From Fulvivirga ulvae (GTDB lineage: Bacteria; Bacteroidota; Bacteroidia; Cytophagales; Cyclobacteriaceae): 64,000 nucleotides of DNA. Positions within the stretch are counted from its first letter, which is position 1. Each line of letters starts with the position of its first letter. The notes below the pieces were generated by a model. That model did not search any database. It worked only from the letters and a program-made list of their open reading frames with translations, and was not told the origin of the DNA. Position numbers and translations under genes: made by a program. The stretch covers positions 2,133,501 through 2,197,500 of the forward strand of contig NZ_CP089981.1 in NCBI RefSeq assembly GCF_021389975.1, in the 5' to 3' direction. This document shows, piece by piece, positions 53,383 to 60,646 of the stretch.

Positions 53383-54024
53383 CTATTCAGAGTCTGCCGC
53401 ACCATCATCGGCAATAACGCCTTCCAATACGTCTTTAATTGGTACTCTTACACCGTCTTTGTAGGGAACGATCCAGGCATCTTTAACACCCATTTCCCTC
53501 AGGTATTTTTTGAAAGTATCGGCCTCCCAGTAATCCCTGAACTGGCCAAGAGTGATCTTTTGCATGCCGTCTTCATTTTCTCCGCTAAAGTTTTCGCTAT
53601 TCTCAAAATACTTTGAAAGGTCTTTGTTGCGGAATGCACCGATCTGCACCTTAAAAACTACGCCATCTACCATTGGCCCTTCAGATGAGCTTGCTGCAGG
53701 CTTTGATTTCATATCTCGCAACTCAGCTTTTGCAGAAGAGAGGTCACTTCTTAGTTTTGCCAGATCATCCTGCAGTTCACTGATTTTCGCATCTTTGTCG
53801 CTCATTCGCGATTGCATAGCAGTATTTTCAGTTTTTAGACTCGTTACCTGACCTTGAAGTGCCTGATTTTCTTCTACCAATTGCTTCATCTGCTCTGGGT
53901 TCTTCGAATATTCCTTGGCCTTTTTCTTCCACTCTTTCTTTTCAGCCTTAGACAATTGGGCAAATGAATTCACTGAAAAAGCCATAATCATGGCAAGCGT
54001 GAGTATCACAGTTAATTTTTTCAT
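53383..54024 (-). CDS. exported coiled-coil protein with SPOR-like domain
   Basis: This 213-residue protein has a signal peptide (MKKLTVILTLAMIMAFSVNS), a lysine-rich then coiled-coil region (residues 45-110, ISELQDDLAKLRSDLSSAKA), and a C-terminal SPOR-like module (VFKVQIGAFRNKDLSKYF ... ITLGQFRDYWEADTFKKYL). SPOR domains bind denuded peptidoglycan at division sites. The coiled coil suggests oligomerisation in the periplasm. It lies between fumC and recJ on the same strand, with a terminator after it. Confidence 0.85.
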   Translation of the reverse strand: MKKLTVILTLAMIMAFSVNSFAQLSKAEKKEWKKKAKEYSKNPEQMKQLVEENQALQGQVTSLKTENTAMQSRMSDKDAKISELQDDLAKLRSDLSSAKAELRDMKSKPAASSSEGPMVDGVVFKVQIGAFRNKDLSKYFENSENFSGENEDGMQKITLGQFRDYWEADTFKKYLREMGVKDAWIVPYKDGVRVPIKDVLEGVIADDGAADSE

Positions 54025-54084
54025 TATGCTATTTTTTGTAAAATCTTCGAAAATATACTCAATATAATTAAAATATTAAAAAAA

Positions 54085-55485
54085 TTAGTTTTTAAGGCTG
54101 CCGACCATATCCTCCGGCCTCACCCACAGATCAAATTCTTCCTCGCTTAAAAACCCTGATTTAGTAGCTTCTTCTTTTAATGTAGTACCATTTTCATGAG
54201 CTGATTTGGCAATTTTAGCAGCTTTTTCGTAACCGATATGTGTATTAAGCGCTGTTACGAGCATCAAACTATTATTGAGGTGCTGCTCTATATTTTTATT
54301 ATTAGGCTCTATGCCAATGGCACAATGTTCATTAAACGATACGCAGGCATCCCCTATCAAACGCGCAGACTGGAGGAAATTATATGCCATTACAGGTTTG
54401 AATACATTAAGTTCGTAATGCCCCTGCGCTCCACCAACAGTGATGGCCATATCGTTACCCATCACCTGGGCACAAACCATAGTCAAGGCTTCGCACTGTG
54501 TTGGATTAACTTTACCCGGCATAATTGAAGAACCCGGCTCGTTAGCAGGAATATTTATTTCTCCAATACCTGATCTTGGACCGGAAGCAAGCATTCTGAT
54601 GTCATTGGCAATTTTATTTAAGGAAACCGCCAGTTGCTTTAGTGCTCCATGTGCCTCAACTATAGCATCGTGAGCAGCCAGGGCTTCAAATTTATTTTCT
54701 GCTGTTTTGAATGGAAGGCCAGTGAATTGGGCAATCATTTTAGCTACATGGTCGGCATAGCCCTCGGGCGTGTTGATGCCGGTTCCTACAGCGGTGCCAC
54801 CCAAAGCCAATTCGGAAAGGTGATCCAATGTATTGTTTAATGCCTTTAAACCATGATCAAGCTGGGAAACATAACCCGAAAACTCCTGGCCCAAAGTAAG
54901 TGGTGTGGCATCCATCAGGTGGGTTCTTCCGATTTTCACCACGTTCATAAACTCCTGGGATTTTTTGTGGAGCGTGTCCCTGAGGGTTTTAACTCCCGGG
55001 ATTGTATTTTCGACCACCATTTTATAGCAGGCGATATGCATACCGGTCGGGAAGGTATCGTTGGATGATTGCGACTTGTTTACATCATCATTAGGATGAA
55101 TAAAAGTTTTTCCTTCACCTAGTTTATTGCCGGCCAGCACATGGGCTCTGTTGGCGATTACCTCGTTGGTATTCATGTTGGATTGTGTACCTGATCCTGT
55201 TTGCCAGATCACCAGCGGAAACTGATCATCATGCTTACCTTCGAGGATCTCATCACAAACCTTTGAAATCAGGTCTCGCTTTTCTTCAGAGAGTACGCCC
55301 AGGGCATGGTTGGTATGTGCCGCTGCTTTTTTCAGGTAAGCAAAGCCATAGATAATTTCGAGAGGCATACTTGCCGCATCACCAATCTTGAAGTTGTTTC
55401 TAGATCTTTCTGTTTGGGCGCCCCAATATTTATCTGCGGGTACTTTAACCTCGCCCATGGTATCTTTTTCTATTCTGAAGTCCAT
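54085..55485 (-). CDS. fumC: fumarate hydratase class II
   Basis: At 466 residues this is full-length FumC, the iron-independent TCA-cycle enzyme that converts fumarate to malate. Signature GSSIMPGKVNPTQCEALTMV is present, together with the substrate segments GSGTQSNMNTNEVIANRAH and PNDDVNKSQSSNDTFPTGMH, and the active-site region KIGRTHLMDATPLTLGQEFS. A TAAATTTG element precedes it. The gene is followed by the SPOR gene 60 bp downstream. Confidence 0.97.
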   Translation of the reverse strand: MDFRIEKDTMGEVKVPADKYWGAQTERSRNNFKIGDAASMPLEIIYGFAYLKKAAAHTNHALGVLSEEKRDLISKVCDEILEGKHDDQFPLVIWQTGSGTQSNMNTNEVIANRAHVLAGNKLGEGKTFIHPNDDVNKSQSSNDTFPTGMHIACYKMVVENTIPGVKTLRDTLHKKSQEFMNVVKIGRTHLMDATPLTLGQEFSGYVSQLDHGLKALNNTLDHLSELALGGTAVGTGINTPEGYADHVAKMIAQFTGLPFKTAENKFEALAAHDAIVEAHGALKQLAVSLNKIANDIRMLASGPRSGIGEINIPANEPGSSIMPGKVNPTQCEALTMVCAQVMGNDMAITVGGAQGHYELNVFKPVMAYNFLQSARLIGDACVSFNEHCAIGIEPNNKNIEQHLNNSLMLVTALNTHIGYEKAAKIAKSAHENGTTLKEEATKSGFLSEEEFDLWVRPEDMVGSLKN

Positions 55486-55510
55486 TTGTACAAGCTTTTC
55501 CGTTTTGGGG

Positions 55511-55518
55511 CAAATTTA
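55511..55518 (-). promoter_or_regulatory. candidate -7 promoter element for fumC
   Basis: The minus strand reads TAAATTTGCC, a TAnnTTTG match 26 bp upstream of the fumC ATG. That gives a leader of about 20 nt. No clear -33 element was seen. Confidence 0.45.
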
Positions 55519-55703
55519 GAAAATTATTTGGCTTAACAGCCTCTGCTTGCTTATCAACTTGCGGAAATCTGGCATAAGTGTATATATTTTCACTCTACTT
55601 TGTTCGGCGTTTACCGGTAATGACTCGTTGCCGGCCGATTAGTATCAACTATTTCGATAGAAGAGTGGTAAACTTGAATAGTTAAAAACTTAAAATTAAG
55701 AAC

Positions 55704-56417
55704 ATGAGAGAGCACAATACAAACGACAAGAGGTTCTGGTTAGGTATCATCTTTGTCATCTTTGGCGGATTCTGGCTACTGGATAACCTCGACATCATTC
55801 CATATTATTTCTCCGATATGTTGTTTTCATGGGAGTCCTTTCTAATCTTGCTGGGTGTGTACTTCATATTGGGAAGAAAGAAAATAGAACCCGGTATTAT
55901 TATGATCGCCGTAGGCGGAGTATTTCTTATGCAGGACATGGGCCTTTTTTACGTGCGGAACATATGGCAGCTATTCTTACCTGCGATCGTTATTGTCATA
56001 GGTATTTCGTTGATCATGCGTCGCTCAACTTTTGGCCGGCACCTTGATGGAGACGAAAAAAAAAATGATCTGGACTATATTGATGATTTTGCAGTTTTCG
56101 GCGGGCGTGAACGTACAATTGACTCACAAAACTTTAGAGGTGGTCGGATAACGGCGATGTTTGGAGGCTCACAAATGGACTTACGGACAGCTGATCTGGC
56201 AGCCGGTAATAATGTGTTGGATGTATTTGTAATCTTTGGAGGTACCGAAATCATTGTTCCGCCAGACTGGACAGTCCATGTTGAAGTATTCTCACTTTTG
56301 GGAGGTTTTAGCGATAAACGTGCCACAGCTTTGAAAGTAGTGCCTAATCCCGACAAAGTTTTGATTATCAAAGGGTTTGTTATGTTTGGAGGTGGAGATG
56401 TAAAATTGCAGAGATAA
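55704..56417 (+). CDS. LiaF-like membrane protein
   Basis: The 237-residue protein has four N-terminal membrane helices (FWLGIIFVIFGGFWLLDNL; FLILLGVYFILGRKK; GIIMIAVGGVFLMQDMGLFY; LFLPAIVIVIGISLIMR). The C-terminal beta-helix-like domain has repeating glycine-rich turns (AVFGGRERTIDSQNFRGGRI, VIFGGTEIIVPPDWTVHVEV, MFGGGDVKLQR). LiaF-type proteins inhibit LytS/LytR-type or Lia kinases in response to envelope stress. The kinase and regulator genes directly follow, so this looks like a sensing operon. Confidence 0.9.
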   Translation: MREHNTNDKRFWLGIIFVIFGGFWLLDNLDIIPYYFSDMLFSWESFLILLGVYFILGRKKIEPGIIMIAVGGVFLMQDMGLFYVRNIWQLFLPAIVIVIGISLIMRRSTFGRHLDGDEKKNDLDYIDDFAVFGGRERTIDSQNFRGGRITAMFGGSQMDLRTADLAAGNNVLDVFVIFGGTEIIVPPDWTVHVEVFSLLGGFSDKRATALKVVPNPDKVLIIKGFVMFGGGDVKLQR

Positions 56418-56444
56418 GTACAAAGCAACACTCAACACTAAACA

Positions 56445-57497
56445 ATGAAACACCCACTGGCAGGTAAAGCCGTTATATTTTATGTATCCGCATGGGCAGC
56501 AGTGATCGCTGTTCATGCGGTTTTACTCTATTATCATTATCAGCTACCGTTATCGATTTCATTAGCCGACGCAGTTATATCGAATATACTGTTGGCAGGA
56601 ATAGGGCTGAGCTATTGGTATGTTGTGCAATATATTTCCCCGGATAGTCAGGGCATTTCCGGTGTTATTATCAGCCATATTCTCGGAGCTTCCATATCAG
56701 CGCTGCTTGTAGTTTATGGAGCAAGTTCAGCTCTTTCGGCCTTTTTTAGCGAAAACGACAGTTATAGCGACTTAGTGGACGGGTCCTTCTTATGGCGAAT
56801 TATTATCAGTGTGTTTTTCCTCGCCCTGATCATAATGGTGTATTACCTGCTTCGCTACAATAACAACCTTCGCTTAAAAGAGCAGGAAGAGTTGCAGCTA
56901 CAGGGAATGCTCAGGCATTCGGAGCTTGAAATGCTCAAGTTCCAGATCAATCCACATTTTATATTTAACAGCCTGAACTCGGTAAGCTCCCTTACTATTA
57001 CCGATCCTGACAAGGCCCGGGACATGGTAATAAAACTTTCGGATTTTCTCAGGTCATCTCTGGGCAACCAAAGTCCGGAGAAGCATTCGCTAAAAGATGA
57101 GCTGGCACAAATGCAGTTGTACCTGGATATAGAAAGGGTGCGTTTTGGCGACAGGCTTACTGCGGTACACGAAATTGACCCGGCATGTCAAAGCATGACG
57201 CTTCCCAACATGATTTTACAGCCCATTTATGAAAATGCCATCAAATATGGAATTTATGAGCAATTAGAGGGCGTAGAAATAAAAACAACATGCAAATGCG
57301 AAGATGGAAATCTCAAGGTTTCGGTATCCAACAACTATGATTCTGAGGGAGCGCCACAAAAAGGAAAAGGAATAGGACTTAAAAATGTCCGCAACAGGCT
57401 GGAATTGACTTATGGCACAATGGGCCTGATGACTATTGAAAAAGAGAAAACGATATTTACAGTTCACTTGCTGATCCCCCAACCACCGAAAAAATGA
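56445..57497 (+). CDS. LytS/YehU-type sensor histidine kinase
   Basis: The 350-residue kinase has four membrane helices (about residues 8-30, 38-65, 73-95 and 110-135). They are followed by a PF06580 His_kinase domain (FQINPHFIFNSLNSVSSL) and an HATPase (LQPIYENAIKYGIY; GIGLKNVRNRLELTYG). It begins 27 bp after the LiaF-like gene and overlaps the next gene by 4 bp, so the three form one operon. A partner in envelope-stress signalling is the likely role. Confidence 0.93.
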   Translation: MKHPLAGKAVIFYVSAWAAVIAVHAVLLYYHYQLPLSISLADAVISNILLAGIGLSYWYVVQYISPDSQGISGVIISHILGASISALLVVYGASSALSAFFSENDSYSDLVDGSFLWRIIISVFFLALIIMVYYLLRYNNNLRLKEQEELQLQGMLRHSELEMLKFQINPHFIFNSLNSVSSLTITDPDKARDMVIKLSDFLRSSLGNQSPEKHSLKDELAQMQLYLDIERVRFGDRLTAVHEIDPACQSMTLPNMILQPIYENAIKYGIYEQLEGVEIKTTCKCEDGNLKVSVSNNYDSEGAPQKGKGIGLKNVRNRLELTYGTMGLMTIEKEKTIFTVHLLIPQPPKK

Positions 57498-58240
57498 TAA
57501 AAACATTAATAATAGATGATGAAAAACTGGCTCGGGATGTTATAAGAGCATATTTAAAAAGCCATTCTGATATAGAAATAGTATCAGAGTGCGCCAACGG
57601 ATTTGAAGGTGTAAAGGCTATTCATGAGGTAAAACCCGATTTGATCTTTCTTGATGTGCAAATGCCCAAACTTACGGGTTTTGAAATGCTTGAGCTTCTG
57701 GATACAGTGCCAGTCATCATATTCAGTACAGCTTATGACAAGTTTGCGCTAAAAGCCTTTGAGCAAAGTGCTGCTGATTACCTGCTGAAGCCATATTCAC
57801 AAAGCCGCTTTAACGAAGCTATATCGAAGGCCAGGCAACGCCTGACGGGAGGAGGAGAAGATAAAGAGCTGATAACTAAAATTCAGGAGAGCCGTGAAGT
57901 TGCCCGTGAAGGGCTTGATCGACTGGTAGTTAGACTGGGCAGTAAAATAGTTATTATTTCTCTGGATAAAATTGATTTTATAGAGGCTCAGGATGACTAT
58001 GTTGCTATCCACAGTGAAGGCAAAAAATATTTAAAACAGCTTACCATGAAATACCTGGAATCCTCATTGCCTGAAAATCAATTTGTCAGAGTTCACCGGT
58101 CGTTTATAGTTTCCATTAGTAGTATTGACCGGTTGGAGGCCATGTCCAAAGACACCTATATGGCAATACTCAAGACTGGCATTAAAATTCCTGTAAGCCG
58201 ATCGGGTTATGGTTCATTAAAAGAGGTGCTTAATTTTTGA
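57494..58240 (+). CDS. LytTR-family response regulator
   Basis: The 248-residue regulator has a receiver (IIDDEKLARDVIRAYL; D in LIFLDVQMPKLTGFE; lysine in YLLKPY) and a LytTR domain (DKIDFIEAQDDYVAIHSEG, FVRVHRSFIVSISSIDRLEA). It overlaps the kinase by 4 bp (ATGA), so both are translated together. It should regulate transcription on phosphorylation by the upstream kinase. Targets are unknown, but the operon or the neighbouring protease gene are candidates. Confidence 0.95.
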   Translation: MIKTLIIDDEKLARDVIRAYLKSHSDIEIVSECANGFEGVKAIHEVKPDLIFLDVQMPKLTGFEMLELLDTVPVIIFSTAYDKFALKAFEQSAADYLLKPYSQSRFNEAISKARQRLTGGGEDKELITKIQESREVAREGLDRLVVRLGSKIVIISLDKIDFIEAQDDYVAIHSEGKKYLKQLTMKYLESSLPENQFVRVHRSFIVSISSIDRLEAMSKDTYMAILKTGIKIPVSRSGYGSLKEVLNF

Positions 58241-58382
58241 TTTCACTTTCTTCATTCTGCAATAATTGGTAAAAACCTTACATCACGCAAGATTCTTTGT
58301 TTTTTGGTTGCTTTAAGGAAATAAAATTTCGAGTTTAGGTGAAATTAGGCTTCTATGCCTAAAACAACTTAAACCTAAACCT

Positions 58383-59933
58383 ATGAATTTTATGACCAAC
58401 TACAGATTACTGTTATTGGTATTCCTCGGCGCCATGCTGATGAGGTGTACTAATGACCCCAACGAACTGGAAGCTCCTCGGGTAGACCAGGAACTTCTGC
58501 TCATCCCAAGAGATCAGATTGATGATCAAATCATGGAATCCCTAAAAGCGACCAATGAGTTTAACTGGAAGGATGCGTCCGATCAGGTACTTTGGAGTGC
58601 CTTGATGCATTCAGACTCTACATTGACTATTGGTTATCAGCCAGAGGGCGAGAGTGATGTCAACTCAAGAATGGCTACCATTGATATTAAAGGAAAAAAC
58701 TGGGTGCAAGCCCGTGAGAATGTTGTGGAGGAAGCCCTTTACATTATTAACAAAGGGAATGATCAGCCCCTTGAGTCGGAAGATATTGATTTGCGTGCAC
58801 ATGATGTATTACCTTATGTGGAAATACATATCACTGATCCGGCCGTAATCACCAGGCTCAGGTCTTTGCCAAACGTACGTTATGTTGAGCCTTTGGGCTA
58901 TGAAGTGGACTTTTCCAGATATGCTGCTGAGGGTAGAGAGGAAAGCAGCAAAGGTTGCTCAAACGATCCGGATTCTGGAATCCCTGCAGGCGATTATACT
59001 GTGGTTGCCCCTAATGCTAAGGTGTCGTGGAACTACAGCTATATGAATATCCCTCAGGCGTGGAATCATAGCACAGGGAGTGGTATAGCCGTAGGCCTGA
59101 TAGATACTGGTATATCTCCAAATCAAACCAAGCTTAACGGAGAATTCAATTCGGGATATTCCAGTGGAAGATATGTTCATAAATATGGCTTTTATGTAAG
59201 TAGTTGGTGGCCATGGGATGATCCTGACGGGCCCAATGACCAATGTGGCCACGGTACGGCTATGGCTGGTACTATTGCTGCTCCAAGAAGTACTTCCGGA
59301 AGCTCAGTAGGTGTAGCTTACAATGCTAATCTTGTAGCTGTAAGAGGTACGGGGGATGTAGTTATTAACGGAAGCAGTGAAAAGACCGGTGTTTCAGATG
59401 CTCTTGTTTTTCTTGGTAACCGAAGTGATGTAAAGATCATTAGCATGTCAATTGGTGATGTTTTCAGTAATTCTAAAGTTGCTGATGCCATACGCTACGC
59501 CTATGGTAAAGGAAAATTAATATTTGCGGCGGCAGGTACATCAACTTCATTTACTAACTGGTACGGTGTAATATTCCCGGCATCAATGAATGAGACTGTA
59601 GCTGTGACAGGAATTAAAGAAGGAAGCGGTTATCAGCGATGTGACATCTGCCATTCCGGAGATAAAGTAGATTTTACTGTGGTTATGGAAAGATCGGGAA
59701 GCGGTAAACACGCCCTTACCCTGGCCATGAGTGGCAGCAGCCCTTCAACAGTAGGAGGCTCTTCGGTGGCTACAGCCACTGCAGCAGGTATAGCTGCCTT
59801 GGTATGGTCCAAAAACCCAACCTGGACACGCACTCAGGTACTTAATAAAATGAAACAAAGTGCTGATCTGTATCCGGGCAGAAGCTCTGAATATGGATGG
59901 GGCACCTTAGATGCGTTGGCTGCGGTTAATTAA
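58383..59933 (+). CDS. subtilisin-like S8 serine protease lipoprotein
   Basis: A 516-residue protein with a lipoprotein-like signal peptide (LLVFLGAMLMRCTND, Cys22). A propeptide of the inhibitor-I9 type may span residues 90-175 (YVEIHITDPAVITRLRSLPN). The S8 catalytic triad is clear: Asp241 in VGLIDTGIS, His290 in DQCGHGTAMAGTIAA, and Ser461 in GGSSVATATAAGIAAL. The final motif uses GSS instead of the usual GTS. No type IX sorting domain is seen. It is probably an envelope protease. It follows the LytTR regulator by 142 bp. Confidence 0.93.
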   Translation: MNFMTNYRLLLLVFLGAMLMRCTNDPNELEAPRVDQELLLIPRDQIDDQIMESLKATNEFNWKDASDQVLWSALMHSDSTLTIGYQPEGESDVNSRMATIDIKGKNWVQARENVVEEALYIINKGNDQPLESEDIDLRAHDVLPYVEIHITDPAVITRLRSLPNVRYVEPLGYEVDFSRYAAEGREESSKGCSNDPDSGIPAGDYTVVAPNAKVSWNYSYMNIPQAWNHSTGSGIAVGLIDTGISPNQTKLNGEFNSGYSSGRYVHKYGFYVSSWWPWDDPDGPNDQCGHGTAMAGTIAAPRSTSGSSVGVAYNANLVAVRGTGDVVINGSSEKTGVSDALVFLGNRSDVKIISMSIGDVFSNSKVADAIRYAYGKGKLIFAAAGTSTSFTNWYGVIFPASMNETVAVTGIKEGSGYQRCDICHSGDKVDFTVVMERSGSGKHALTLAMSGSSPSTVGGSSVATATAAGIAALVWSKNPTWTRTQVLNKMKQSADLYPGRSSEYGWGTLDALAAVN

Positions 59934-59947
59934 ACAGGTAGTAAACT

Positions 59948-59972
59948 CCGGCGGGTCATCCGGACCTGCCGG
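59948..59972. terminator. hairpin between convergent S8 protease and SpoU methyltransferase genes
   Basis: The stem CCGGCGGGTC / GACCTGCCGG (one G-U pair, 5-nt loop) lies in the 41-bp gap between the convergent stops. There is no strong T-tract on either strand, so it may act as a weak bidirectional terminator. Confidence 0.45.
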
Positions 59973-59974
59973 GC

Positions 59975-60508
59975 TTACTTGTACCCAATTTTGTTATAAA
60001 AATCCCAAATGACGATCCCCACACTCACCGAGATATTTAATGAGTGTTTGGTGCCATGTTGAGGTATTTCAATGCACTCGTCAGATTCTTCTACGATCTT
60101 TTCATCAACGCCAAAAACTTCATTTCCAAAAACCAGGCAGTACTTCTCATCTACTTTGGGCTGAAAATCATTTAGCATAATGCTTTTGTCAACCTGCTCA
60201 ACGGAGATTATTTTGTAACCATCTTCTTTCAGTTTTTTAATTCCGGCAATTGTATCCGACATATGCTCCCACTCTACCGATTCGGTGGCTCCCAGTGCGG
60301 TTTTAGTTATATCTCTGTGAGGGGGTGTTCCGGTGATGCCACCAAGATAGATTTTCTCTACCAGGAATGCATCTGCCGTCCGGAAGGCCGATCCGACATT
60401 ATTCAGGCTTCTTATATTATCCAGAAATATAACGACCGGAAGCTTTTCACTTTTTTTAAACTCTTCTATGGATTTTCTTTCCAGTTCTTCGTTGGCAAGT
60501 TTGCGCAT
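59975..60508 (-). CDS. SpoU/TrmH-family RNA 2'-O-methyltransferase
   Basis: At 177 residues this is a single-domain SPOUT methyltransferase. Motif 1 reads IFLDNIRSLNNVGSAFRTAD, motif 2 CLVFGNEVFGVDEKIVEESD, and motif 3 IPQHGTKHSLNISVSVGIVI, together forming the knotted SAM-binding fold. It methylates a ribose in tRNA or rRNA; the exact site cannot be read. It is monocistronic, convergent with the S8 protease and divergent from mutS. Confidence 0.93.
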   Translation of the reverse strand: MRKLANEELERKSIEEFKKSEKLPVVIFLDNIRSLNNVGSAFRTADAFLVEKIYLGGITGTPPHRDITKTALGATESVEWEHMSDTIAGIKKLKEDGYKIISVEQVDKSIMLNDFQPKVDEKYCLVFGNEVFGVDEKIVEESDECIEIPQHGTKHSLNISVSVGIVIWDFYNKIGYK

Positions 60509-60540
60509 CTTACTTTCTGATAGCTTTGGTTTTAAAAATA

Positions 60541-60548
60541 CAAAGCTA
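60541..60548 (-). promoter_or_regulatory. candidate -7 promoter element for the SpoU methyltransferase gene
   Basis: On the minus strand the sequence is TAGCTTTG, a TAnnTTTG match 33 bp upstream of the ATG at 60508. The leader would be about 27 nt. No clear -33 element was seen. Confidence 0.4.
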
Positions 60549-60646
60549 ACATTTAGTGTGTAATGTGTAATTAAAAAGACAGTAAGACACCAGCCTTGCT
60601 AATCGCACCAAAAAAATTAATCTTTGTGACCTTAATTGATCATAAA

